In this document: piece by piece, positions 15,440 through 22,129 of the stretch
How the letters are laid out: the number at the start of each line of letters is the position of its first letter
How positions within the stretch are numbered: position 1 is the first letter of the stretch
From: a virus
Strand: one strand, 5' to 3'
Length of the DNA: 28,398 nt
IMG/VR virus record: IMGVR_UViG_3300034106_002424
Coordinates: 1-28,398 of that record
The notes under the pieces: model-generated
What the model was told of the DNA's origin: nothing
Seen by the model: only the letters and a program-made list of their open reading frames with translations
Databases searched by the model: none
Made by a program: the position numbers and the translations under genes

Positions 15440-16134
15440 TGTTGTTCCTTTGTCGGTGGTGTCCACATTTGTCCTTTGTAGCGTCTAAGCCACAGCAGCC
15501 TACCATTCTCAACAACTCTGTCTACGTTTCCTTCATAGGCTTCAACACAGACATTGAACATATCTACTTCTGTGCTGATTTCCTCCAACATCCTAGCAGC
15601 CTTCACAGGACCAACGCCTCTGATGCCGATGATGTTGTCAGCAGAATCTCCCATCAATATTTGTTGATAGAAGAATTTGATGGCTTCATCGGGAGTGATG
15701 AAGAGATGTTCTCGTTTGACGTAGTTGTAGAAGTGAGTAGGTATTTGCTTGAAGTCTTTATCAACGCTGATGATGCAGCACTGATGTTGTAGCTTGGTTG
15801 ATTCGATGGCGATGAGGTCATCTGCTTCTTCGTTGACAGCAACAACAGCCTTCCATTGCTTCTTCAAATAAGCCTTCACCTTCTTCAGATGCTTTGGCTT
15901 CGGCTGTGTTCTGTTGCCTTTGTATGGTGCAGTGGTGGCTATGGCTTTTCTGAAGTTGGTGTCTCCAGATAGATACAGCTTCCATTGGTCATACCATCTA
16001 TCAACGTAGTCGCACGATAACAACGCCCCTGTTACGATGCTGTCTACAGTGTGATAGGCAACTTTGACGTCTTCTTCTTCACACGCCGCTGCTGCCCTAT
16101 ACGCCATAGTGTCAGCGTCCAGGAGCGCTATCAC
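15436..16134 (-). CDS. FEN-type 5'-3' exonuclease (T7 gp6-like)
   Basis: 232 residues; removes RNA primers and processes flaps during replication. Metal-binding acidic motifs: LLDADTM (Asp6, Asp8), EEADD (about 102-106), SVDKDFKQI (about 124), and GDSADNIIGIRGVGPVKA (about 160-178), the last being the helix-three-turn-helix for DNA binding. The start is GTG at 16134 in a GTGA overlap with the 54-residue gene upstream, with GAGG seven bases before. Lies immediately after the SSB cluster and before DUF3310, the same logic as in T7-like replication modules. Confidence 0.93.
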   Translation of the reverse strand: MIALLDADTMAYRAAAACEEEDVKVAYHTVDSIVTGALLSCDYVDRWYDQWKLYLSGDTNFRKAIATTAPYKGNRTQPKPKHLKKVKAYLKKQWKAVVAVNEEADDLIAIESTKLQHQCCIISVDKDFKQIPTHFYNYVKREHLFITPDEAIKFFYQQILMGDSADNIIGIRGVGPVKAARMLEEISTEVDMFNVCVEAYEGNVDRVVENGRLLWLRRYKGQMWTPPTKEQQ

Positions 16135-16295
16135 TCTTTCACCTCTCGCACCAACTTAGCGTCATCAATGATGTGTCCTTGTTGCTCTTGCATCTGTTGA
16201 ACGATGTAGCCAGCAAGATGATGCTTGCCAATCATTCTCAGAGCTTGAATAAGGACAGACACATCCTCTTCAGACGGCAGTTTGATGCGAAACAT
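16131..16295 (-). CDS. Small helical protein between SSB and exonuclease, 54 residues
   Basis: Starts at ATG 16295 in a TGATG overlap with the SSB stop and ends in a GTGA overlap with the exonuclease start. The overlaps at both ends make translation very likely although the gene is short. The protein is helical and begins MFRIKLPSEEDVSVLIQALR. It is rich in Gln and His in the middle and ends in a charged segment (DDAKLVREVKE). No Cys or membrane segment. Possibly a small replication accessory factor by position only. Confidence 0.75.
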   Translation of the reverse strand: MFRIKLPSEEDVSVLIQALRMIGKHHLAGYIVQQMQEQQGHIIDDAKLVREVKE

Positions 16296-16690
16296 CAGAG
16301 GGCTTCGTCGTCGTCAATCTTGCCGCCACCACCGCCACCAAACTCAACAAGCTCGGTGATGACAATCTTTTGCAGAGAAGGTGACACACCCTTCTTATTC
16401 TTGTACTTCCATTCGTAGCTACCAATGATGCACTTGGCTTTGCTACCATTGCCAATCTTCTCTTCAATCTCATCACCGTCAGTGTCCAAGACCTTGATGG
16501 GACGGGCAGACTTGCAAGTGATGTACTTGCCCATCCCTTCCTTTTCCTTCACCTCAATCTGCATTGCTTCCAGCGCTTCAACAGCAGCGTCTGACAATTG
16601 AGTCAGATCCATCTGCCACTTTCCCGACATCTCATTCGGTTCTTTGTTGAAGCACCACATCACAACAGCTTTGAGCTTTACTGAATCCAT
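16295..16690 (-). CDS. Probable single-stranded DNA-binding protein
   Basis: 131 residues from ATG at 16690, which follows GAGGAAGTGAAA; a longer frame to 16726 is less likely. The middle part has alternating beta-strand patterns (GKYITCKSARPIKVL, then KCIIGSYEWKYKNKKG) that fit an OB-like fold. The end is a Gly-rich linker followed by an acidic tail (DDDEAL), the hallmark of phage SSB proteins that bind polymerase and helicase through the tail (as T7 gp2.5). Position between polymerase and exonuclease supports this. No zinc site. An unrelated small OB-fold protein is the alternative. Confidence 0.82.
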   Translation of the reverse strand: MDSVKLKAVVMWCFNKEPNEMSGKWQMDLTQLSDAAVEALEAMQIEVKEKEGMGKYITCKSARPIKVLDTDGDEIEEKIGNGSKAKCIIGSYEWKYKNKKGVSPSLQKIVITELVEFGGGGGGKIDDDEAL

Positions 16691-16692
16691 TT

Positions 16693-16824
16693 TCACTTCC
16701 TCGAGTTGTGCCACAGAATTGAACACGCTGTGGCTTCGTGTTGCTGGTTACGATAGTCCAGCGTTGCTGCCGCCCGGATGTCCGAGCCTTCTGTGCTGTA
16801 TCTACAACACAGGCAACCGATCAA
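16693..16824 (-). CDS. Candidate 43-residue ORF (TTG start) between polymerase and SSB, doubtful
   Basis: The stretch between the polymerase stop and the SSB start is open in the polymerase frame from TTG at 16824 to TGA at 16693. It encodes Cys-rich MIGCLCCRYS followed by polar residues. Ribosome site is weak. The region also contains a strong 6-7 bp hairpin at 16772-16787 in the RNA, so it may be untranslated and regulatory. Included because the 137 bases otherwise hold no gene in a block with almost no gaps. Confidence 0.3.
   Translation of the reverse strand: MIGCLCCRYSTEGSDIRAAATLDYRNQQHEATACSILWHNSRK
16772..16787 (-). other. Strong RNA hairpin upstream of the SSB gene
   Basis: In the leftward RNA the segment GCTCGG-ACAT-CCGGGC folds into a 6-bp stem with a 4-base loop and no following T-run. 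It lies about 80 bases upstream of the SSB start, in one of the few inter-gene gaps of the early block. It could be an RNA processing or translation control site; it is not a standard terminator. Confidence 0.45.
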
Positions 16825-16827
16825 GCA

Positions 16828-18645
16828 TCAATGACATTCTCGCCAGTTTGCACCAACTTTACCTTCGGCGTCAACGGGGCAGCGAAATTGTAGCACCTCA
16901 CCAGCAATGTTGGCAGCTTTTTCAATGAGCCTAGCAGCCTGCTCTGCCTGTGCGGGCAACACAGAATATTGCACTTCGTCATGCACCCACGCCATCAGCT
17001 TAGCGTCTACGTTGTGCTCACGGAGCAGCCTATCAGCCTCTACAAGCCATTGCTTGGCGATGATGGCACCTGCCCCTTGGAGCAACGTATTCAACGCAGC
17101 ATGGTCGCTTCTGATGCGAATGCGACGGCCATCCAAGCCTGGCACATGACCCTTCTTCACAAACTTAGACAGCTTCTGCTTCAGAGGAGCAAGGCCGGGT
17201 GTGTTGTTGATGAAGTTGTCAATGAGCTTCTTGCCTTTGGTGCTGCTCACACCAACAATAGAGCCTGCCTTCTCAGCACCAGCACCATACAGCACCCCAT
17301 AAGTCAACGTCTTTGTTAGATTGCGGATGCGCTTGTGCTCTGCGTTGTCTTCCTTCACCGTCCCCTTAGGCACCAACCCAAAGCTCTGTGCATTCATCCA
17401 ATGCACATCACCCTTCAACAACTCATTTGTCCAACCATCATCATTCAGATAGTGAGCAAGACAGCGTAGCTCAATGCCACTCAAGTCAACACCGACTTGG
17501 CTACGTCCTTTACCTGCATACCACACTTCTCTGCACTCTGGTCCATACGGTGAAGACACGTTAGGAATCTGTGCCATGTTGGGGCTGCTGTGTGTAGCTC
17601 TGCCTGTGACAGCACCACAGGTGATGATGGAGCCATGAACCTTGCCGTCGTCCTGCACAGCATCGAGCCAGCTACTGATCATGGACACCCTCTTCTGAAC
17701 CATCAAATATTCATTGAGCAGCTTAGCCTCTGGCTTGTCAATGCCTGCTAGGACATCTTCATTAATTATCCAAGAGCCCTTCTCTGTCTTCTCTGTTAGC
17801 TCAACACCAAAGGATTGAAGACGCTCTGCAATTTGTTGTCTGCTGCCAGGATTGAAAGGATGTACCTTCACCTTCAGAGGGCCTGGTAGAGCTTCCTTGA
17901 TGAGCTTGTTAGGCTTGTCTACACCAGCTTCCTTCAGCATCTCCAGCAGCGCTGTCTTCGTTGGTGCCTTATGCTCACGCCATTTCTCATCAACTACTTC
18001 CCAATACTCTGGTGTCTTAGTTTCCTCATACGTCGGTGGACATACATCTTGTAGGCGATTCTCAATGTCAGCCATCCTACCTGACAACGAAGCCATAAGA
18101 GTCTGAGCTTTAGGGACATCCAGCGAATATCCATTGTCTTCCATCCTTTTGCAGATGTGAGCAACTTGGTGTTCTAGTTCAATGCTCTTGTCGCTGAAGC
18201 CCATAGACTTCATCTCTTCCTTCAGATGGTTGTATAGCTGCTCGAGGACGTTGACGTCTTGAACGCAATAGTCTTCCATCTCCTGTGACCAACCACCATC
18301 AAAGTCAGTGAAATCGCCTTTGGTGTTTCCAAAACGGATGCCCCAACTCTTCAGCGAATGCTTACCAGCCTTTGGATCTTCCTCAGGCGGTAGTAGCTCT
18401 GGGTTGTACAGCCTAGACATCACCAACGTATCAACCTGCTGATGTTGAGGCACTGACACCTTCCACACCCTCTCCAGCACAGGGAAGTCAAACCCAATGC
18501 CGTTATGGGCACACACTTCTTCACCATCGAGATAGTTCTGTAGTCCTGTCCTTTCCTTCCAAACTTTGGTGACACCTTCTTTCTTTGTCACACAAAGCCA
18601 GATGGTGTCATGCTTCAGATTTGTCTCGATGTCGAGAAAGATCAT
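16828..18645 (-). CDS. Family A DNA polymerase with 3'-5' exonuclease (T7-type)
   Basis: 605 residues, replicative polymerase of the phage. Exonuclease motifs: I (DIE, Asp5 and Glu7, the same positions as in T7 polymerase), II (AHNGIGFDFP, about 47-56), III (YCVQDVNVLEQL, about 132-143). Polymerase motifs: A (VDLSGIELRCLAHY), B (KTLTYGVLYGAG, with Tyr at the place of E. coli Phe762), C (WVHDEVQYSV with the catalytic HDE). It is about 100 residues shorter than T7 polymerase (704), so part of the thumb/linker may be trimmed. The start ATG overlaps the stop of the small gene upstream. All catalytic carboxylates are present. Confidence 0.96.
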   Translation of the reverse strand: MIFLDIETNLKHDTIWLCVTKKEGVTKVWKERTGLQNYLDGEEVCAHNGIGFDFPVLERVWKVSVPQHQQVDTLVMSRLYNPELLPPEEDPKAGKHSLKSWGIRFGNTKGDFTDFDGGWSQEMEDYCVQDVNVLEQLYNHLKEEMKSMGFSDKSIELEHQVAHICKRMEDNGYSLDVPKAQTLMASLSGRMADIENRLQDVCPPTYEETKTPEYWEVVDEKWREHKAPTKTALLEMLKEAGVDKPNKLIKEALPGPLKVKVHPFNPGSRQQIAERLQSFGVELTEKTEKGSWIINEDVLAGIDKPEAKLLNEYLMVQKRVSMISSWLDAVQDDGKVHGSIITCGAVTGRATHSSPNMAQIPNVSSPYGPECREVWYAGKGRSQVGVDLSGIELRCLAHYLNDDGWTNELLKGDVHWMNAQSFGLVPKGTVKEDNAEHKRIRNLTKTLTYGVLYGAGAEKAGSIVGVSSTKGKKLIDNFINNTPGLAPLKQKLSKFVKKGHVPGLDGRRIRIRSDHAALNTLLQGAGAIIAKQWLVEADRLLREHNVDAKLMAWVHDEVQYSVLPAQAEQAARLIEKAANIAGEVLQFRCPVDAEGKVGANWRECH

Positions 18646-18815
18646 GTGTGTGGCTTTCGCTTCTCTGTGTCGTTGGTGAAGATGCCGCCGTGTCCGTAGA
18701 AGTGTTCGTTCAAACGCAGCGCTGCATGGGCGAAGTAGTTGTGGTTGTGTTTTGACGTTTCATGCATGCTGCGTAGGAACGCTAACACTTCTTCTAAGGT
18801 TTGTTGTGGTGTCAT
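18642..18815 (-). CDS. Small His-rich protein upstream of DNA polymerase, 57 residues
   Basis: ATG at 18815 directly after the preceding stop, with GAGGTGAT as ribosome site; ends in an overlap with the polymerase ATG (ATGA). The protein is helical at its N-terminus (QTLEEVLAFLRSMHET) and rich in His, Asn and Phe in its middle (KHNHNYFAHAALRLNEHFYG), with GHGG near the end. Not recognised. His-rich composition could bind metal, but no fixed motif is seen. The tight coupling to the polymerase suggests a replication link. Confidence 0.75.
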   Translation of the reverse strand: MTPQQTLEEVLAFLRSMHETSKHNHNYFAHAALRLNEHFYGHGGIFTNDTEKRKPHT

Positions 18816-19169
18816 TTACATCACCTCATATTTAATTTCATAGCCTTTTTCTTCCATCCAGATCATCCATTGCCTGAACTTTGTCACATGTTCCTTTCCT
18901 TGATTAACTATTTCAACCCCAATGGGTTCACGCTCCTGCATGAAGTCATCATCAGCGTATATAGGCCACTGCTCATCGACACTGCACTCACGCAGCACCC
19001 AATCAATGTAGACCTGTGCTGGGTCGTTGCTCTTAACAATCTCGTATGTCACCTCAGTTGGTGTTTGCAAGGCGTCAAAGACAGTCACCTGAGTCTCTGT
19101 CTGTTTCTTTCCTTTCTTGTCCTTGAAAGAAACTACACGGGTGGCGTAGATGTAGATGTTCATGCTCAT
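18816..19169 (-). CDS. Hypothetical protein, 117 residues
   Basis: Starts at ATG 19169 in an ATGA overlap with the upstream gene's stop, with GGAAGA at ribosome-site distance. The N-terminal 60 residues look like beta strands (MNIYIYATRVVSF, then TQVTVFDAL); the C-terminal part is helical and aromatic-rich (FRQWMIWMEEKGYEI). It is acidic and has a single Cys. I do not recognise a family. Downstream its stop abuts the ATG of the small gene before the polymerase. Confidence 0.78.
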   Translation of the reverse strand: MSMNIYIYATRVVSFKDKKGKKQTETQVTVFDALQTPTEVTYEIVKSNDPAQVYIDWVLRECSVDEQWPIYADDDFMQEREPIGVEIVNQGKEHVTKFRQWMIWMEEKGYEIKYEVM

Positions 19170-19384
19170 TTTGTTTCTTCCATTCCAAAATGTTGTTTCA
19201 TTTCCTGAGCCGCTGTGTGTCCATGCCATCGGCAGTGGTGGCACGCAATGGCAGCACATAGGTTGACAATGGCCTCAGCAAACTTCTTTTCCCACTCTAG
19301 ATCGTCTGCCGCATAGACAGGAAAATGATATCCCATCTCACTGTCAGTCTCTTTCGCTAAAGTTTCAATGATGTCGTTGTTCAC
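19166..19384 (-). CDS. Small paralogous protein, copy 1 (72 residues)
   Basis: Related to the next gene upstream: both start with MNND/MND-I-x-x-LAKE, contain a middle VNLC/VNEC segment and end in K-HF-x-M-E-E/D. The order of blocks is the same, so the two are tandem paralogs. Here the middle carries ACHHCRWHGH, rich in His and Cys, which may bind metal. The family, in my memory, occurs as repeated small genes in marine and freshwater phages, without known function. Coupled by ATGA at both ends. Confidence 0.8.
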   Translation of the reverse strand: MNNDIIETLAKETDSEMGYHFPVYAADDLEWEKKFAEAIVNLCAAIACHHCRWHGHTAAQEMKQHFGMEETK

Positions 19385-19599
19385 TTCACTTCATCCATTT
19401 CAAAATGTTTCTTGATGTTGTACGACGCTGTGTAATGCGCTGCCCAATCGCTTATGCGTACACATTCATTCACAACAAGTTCTCCATACTTCTGTCTGAA
19501 GATGTCCTCCCAAGGATGGGAGGTCTTTGGCATACCTAGAAGCTCAGCATAAGCCAGTGTCTCAGCTTCTTTGGCAAGGGTGTAGAAGATGTCATTCAT
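19381..19599 (-). CDS. Small paralogous protein, copy 2 (72 residues)
   Basis: ATG at 19599 follows AAAGGAAACAGCGCT; an upstream in-frame ATG at 19617 is less likely because its ribosome site is poor. The protein MNDIFYTLAKEAETL...VVNECVRIS...HFEMDEVK is a tandem paralog of the gene downstream. Its RBS and first codons are repeated once more 118 bases upstream in a broken copy. Function unknown. It is soluble and helical. Confidence 0.82.
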   Translation of the reverse strand: MNDIFYTLAKEAETLAYAELLGMPKTSHPWEDIFRQKYGELVVNECVRISDWAAHYTASYNIKKHFEMDEVK

Positions 19600-19626
19600 A
19601 GCGCTGTTTCCTTTCATAGTCTGCAT

Positions 19627-19666
19627 GGCTTATATTGGCGCATATTGGCTCATATCGGCTCATATC
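19627..19666. repeat. Four imperfect 10-bp tandem repeats
   Basis: Units ggcttatatt, ggcgcatatt, ggctcatatc, ggctcatatc lie head to tail in the gap between the primase-helicase stop and the paralog gene. Two further ggctca fragments follow at 19680-19696. They look like slippage products inside the remnant of a duplicated gene rather than a known regulatory array. Confidence 0.7.
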
Positions 19667-19681
19667 TGCCAAATTTCATTG

Positions 19682-19717
19682 GCTCAGTTTGGCTCAGGTG
19701 TAGAAGACGTCGCTCAT
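19682..19717 (-). pseudogene. Broken third copy of the small paralog family
   Basis: A 33-bp block at 19698-19730 matches 19580-19612 with 4 differences and includes the same ribosome site and start. The reading frame begins MSDVFYT and then hits TGA, where copies 1 and 2 have Leu; after the stop the same frame still reads Ala-Lys, as the paralogs do. The start overlaps the primase-helicase stop (ATGA), whose last codons provide the ribosome site. So this is a decayed gene or a 7-residue leader peptide left in its place. Confidence 0.75.
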
Positions 19718-21321
19718 AGCACTGTTTCCTCAACATCAGCTTCAATGTACTCCAGCATCCTACCAGTGTCCTTGGTGTAGAGCAAGGAACACGCTGGACC
19801 AGTGAGTCCACTGTATCGATTCTTGAGCACGCGAATGCGTGTGGTGTTTCTTTCATTCTCTTCATCGGCCTGGCCGTTACGCTCAGCACCAATTACTATA
19901 TCGCTTAGTTGGGCAATGCTGCCGCTACCTCGCAATTGCGCTAGAGATGTTGCAGCACCTTCTTCGTGTCCTTTACCATCAGGACGCTTCAGATGTGACA
20001 CAGCAAACAAGGCAATGTTGGTTTCCTGTACCATCATACGCAACTTGGTCATGATTTCGTCAATGGCTTTACGTTCATCACCAGACTCCTGCGCCGAGAC
20101 GATGATCGAGATGTGATCTACAAAGACATACTTACACCCCATCACCTTTGCCAGATAACGAACTCTGTTGATGATGTTATCAACACTGGTGCTGCCAAAG
20201 TGATCAAACAGAAACACCCTGCCGGTGCCTAAGGTACGTTCATAGGCGTCCTTGCGTTCTTCTTCGTTGCTCTCTGTATCAGGCAAATGCAGAGGCTTGT
20301 TAGCTGCCAGCGACATCAACGACAACCCTGTCTTTCTGATGCTTTCTTCAAGAAACAACAGCCCTACGCTGTCGTCTGTATTCCCCAACAAATGCCAAAC
20401 AATTTCACGCAGTAGCTGACTCTTCCCCAACCCGCTGCCAGCAGTGATGGTAACAAGTTCACCATGTCGAATGCCATAGGTGAGTTTATTCAGCCCATCC
20501 CATGGATACATACATTGTGCTGGTGCTGGTGGTGTAGATACCAAATCCCACAACGTGTTGCCAGCAACAATGCCATCGGGGATGTAGGCTTCAGCAGCCC
20601 ACCAGCGTTGAACGAATAGAGCTTCTTTGTTTGCAGCGGTGTAGTCGCAGGCGTCTTTCATATCAACGTCATGCTTAAACACCTTAGCCTTGTTGCCGAA
20701 AAGCTCTGCTACTTCCTTCGCTGCTTTCTTGCCTGGCTCATCGTTGTCAAAGCAGATGACGATGGACTCGAAACTGTTGAGCCATTCATACGAGGCTTTG
20801 CAATCCTTCAACGCACCAGCAGCACCACTGCGGATGCTGACGACAGCCCATTTACTTCCTGTGGCTTGGAATGCCGCTAGAGCATCAAACTCACCTTCAG
20901 TGATGGTGACATACTTACCACCATTGCTGTAGAGATGTTGCCCAAACAACGTAGCCTGTGCAGGCTCTCCAATGCTGTGAAACTTCTTCTCAGCAACAGC
21001 CCTGACCTTGGCTGCTACGAGAGTGCCGTCCTTGTCATGATAGGGAAAATAGAAATTGGTCTTGTCTTTGACAACACCATAGCGCTCCAACGTTGATCGA
21101 GTGAGACGCCTGTCTGTGACAGAGCAGGCTTCGTTGTCCTCAAATATGGGTGCAAGATTCACATTCATCCTTTTCTTCGTTGTGGAAGGAATGACGGCAG
21201 AGCCATCACTTTCTGTAAACGTATTACATGCAAAGCAAAAGCTGCTGCCGTCTTCATTGATGCTACGTGCATCGCTGCTGCCACAATCTGGGCAGCTAAC
21301 GTGTAGCCTGACGAATGTCAT
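19714..21321 (-). CDS. T7 gp4-like DNA primase-helicase
   Basis: 535 residues, unwinds DNA and makes primers at the fork. Zinc finger Cys10-x2-Cys13 and Cys29-x2-Cys32, the same spacing as in T7 gp4. Toprim primase signature ITEGEFDALAA (about 138-148) and VICFDNDEPG (about 188-197). Helicase domain: Walker A AGSGLGKS (about 291-298), LLFLEES (about 320), KYVFVDHIS as Walker B-like (about 407), and a late QLRGSGSIAQLSD helicase motif (about 461). The acidic C-terminus (DVEETVL) lacks the final Phe of T7 gp4. Its ribosome site is weak (AAACAACAACA). Coupled by ATGA to the gene before it. Confidence 0.95.
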   Translation of the reverse strand: MTFVRLHVSCPDCGSSDARSINEDGSSFCFACNTFTESDGSAVIPSTTKKRMNVNLAPIFEDNEACSVTDRRLTRSTLERYGVVKDKTNFYFPYHDKDGTLVAAKVRAVAEKKFHSIGEPAQATLFGQHLYSNGGKYVTITEGEFDALAAFQATGSKWAVVSIRSGAAGALKDCKASYEWLNSFESIVICFDNDEPGKKAAKEVAELFGNKAKVFKHDVDMKDACDYTAANKEALFVQRWWAAEAYIPDGIVAGNTLWDLVSTPPAPAQCMYPWDGLNKLTYGIRHGELVTITAGSGLGKSQLLREIVWHLLGNTDDSVGLLFLEESIRKTGLSLMSLAANKPLHLPDTESNEEERKDAYERTLGTGRVFLFDHFGSTSVDNIINRVRYLAKVMGCKYVFVDHISIIVSAQESGDERKAIDEIMTKLRMMVQETNIALFAVSHLKRPDGKGHEEGAATSLAQLRGSGSIAQLSDIVIGAERNGQADEENERNTTRIRVLKNRYSGLTGPACSLLYTKDTGRMLEYIEADVEETVL

Positions 21322-21503
21322 TGTTGTTGTTTCTTATCTAGTGATCTTTGTAAAGCCTTTATGGCTGTCCTCAATTCTTTGATGTGTCTGATGGTGTCTT
21401 CCTTGAACAGACGATAGTCATCAACAGATACGCCACCAGATGGTGACGTTACCTGCTGAACCCTCTCAGCAGCTATCTCTGCTGCTGTCTTAACTTCCAC
21501 CAT
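21318..21503 (-). CDS. Small coiled-coil protein upstream of the primase-helicase
   Basis: 61 residues from ATG at 21503, which follows GGGTGGTTTCT; an in-frame GTG at 21512 is possible. It ends in an ATGA overlap with the primase-helicase start. The sequence is helical and charged with a Gln/Lys-rich C-terminus (DKKQQQ), typical of a short coiled coil (IRHIKELRTAIKALQRSL). No recognised family. Position suggests a helicase accessory or loader-like peptide, by inference only. Confidence 0.75.
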   Translation of the reverse strand: MVEVKTAAEIAAERVQQVTSPSGGVSVDDYRLFKEDTIRHIKELRTAIKALQRSLDKKQQQ

Positions 21504-21594
21504 AGAAACCACCCATATACATCACTGAATACCACGCAGCCATCAAAGCCACCAGAAGAATGACGAAGGTGTAGTCATCGTCATCGTTCTTCAT
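21490..21594 (-). CDS. 34-residue single-helix membrane peptide
   Basis: ATG at 21594, preceded by AGAGG at seven bases and overlapping the upstream stop (ATGA). It begins with an acidic tip (KNDDDDY), followed by one hydrophobic helix (about residues 9-28, VILLVALMAAWYSVMYMGGF) and a Gly-rich end. The predicted topology has the acidic N-terminus on one side of the inner membrane. Overlaps the next gene by 14 bases. It is too short for normal annotation, but the ribosome site and overlaps support translation. Function unknown. Confidence 0.7.
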   Translation of the reverse strand: MKNDDDDYTFVILLVALMAAWYSVMYMGGFYGGS

Positions 21595-21782
21595 AGCAGT
21601 GCCTCTCCGACATACCGCTGTGAAGCAACATACTCACTACACTGCTTCACAGGGTTGTGCCACATCTTCCCTTCACTGTCTTGATAGTACAGGAAAGGCC
21701 AATGCTCAAGCCTCTTCACGGGGATAGAGGAATGACTGAATGAGTTCAAGCTCTGCTGTTGCTTCTGGCCCAAGATCAGCAT
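21591..21782 (-). CDS. Hypothetical protein, start uncertain (about 63 residues)
   Basis: The conserved-looking part is the C-terminal 45 residues (RLEHWPFLYYQDSEGKMWHN, then QCSEYVASQRYVGEAL), which resembles small phage proteins with aromatic beta hairpins. The start at 21782 follows AGAGGAAG but makes a 77-base overlap with the preceding gene; a GTG at 21719 would avoid most of the overlap but has no ribosome site. Ends in an ATGA overlap with the membrane peptide gene. Function unknown. Confidence 0.62.
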   Translation of the reverse strand: MLILGQKQQQSLNSFSHSSIPVKRLEHWPFLYYQDSEGKMWHNPVKQCSEYVASQRYVGEALL

Positions 21783-21906
21783 GTTTGAATCTTCCTCTGA
21801 TGTGTTCACGGATGTCTTCACAGGTGGAATAGTATTTGAACCAATCTAACATGTGAGAAGCCTCGTAGGCATCCTCACAGCATATCGTCACACTCTTGAC
21901 GGTCAT
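21706..21906 (-). CDS. Small acidic helical protein, 66 residues
   Basis: Starts at ATG 21906, nine bases after AGGAGG, the best ribosome site of the neighbourhood; longer upstream frame rejected. Overlaps the previous gene by 32 bases. The sequence MTVKSVTICCEDAYEASHML has a beta strand then a long helix, followed by FKYYSTCEDIREHIRGRFKH and an acidic tail. Three Cys residues, no metal motif. Not recognised. Confidence 0.75.
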   Translation of the reverse strand: MTVKSVTICCEDAYEASHMLDWFKYYSTCEDIREHIRGRFKHADLGPEATAELELIQSFLYPREEA

Positions 21907-22129
21907 TCTTGTGTGCCTCCTTCTGAATTCCTTCGTATACATTCATCAACTCAGAGCAACGCAGATTGATGAGACTGATGATGGCAAGTAGATAGTTGTC
22001 AATGTCATCCTCACTCGGTGTTTCTTCTCTGTCAAGAAGAGCCTTACGAATAAGTTGAACGTCCTGGTCCAAAGACCACATATGCATGATGGGGTCTTCA
22101 AGCCGCTGCAATTGCAGAAAATTTGTCAT
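21875..22129 (-). CDS. Small helical protein directly after the integrase, 84 residues
   Basis: Starts inside the integrase 3' end (32-base overlap), with AAGGAAACGATGA ATG as ribosome site. All-helical and acidic, with a long segment LDREETPSEDDIDNYLLAII. It has no DNA-binding motif that would mark an excisionase, although a basic, helix-turn-helix-like excisionase would be expected near an integrase. Function unknown. Confidence 0.75.
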   Translation of the reverse strand: MTNFLQLQRLEDPIMHMWSLDQDVQLIRKALLDREETPSEDDIDNYLLAIISLINLRCSELMNVYEGIQKEAHKNDRQECDDML

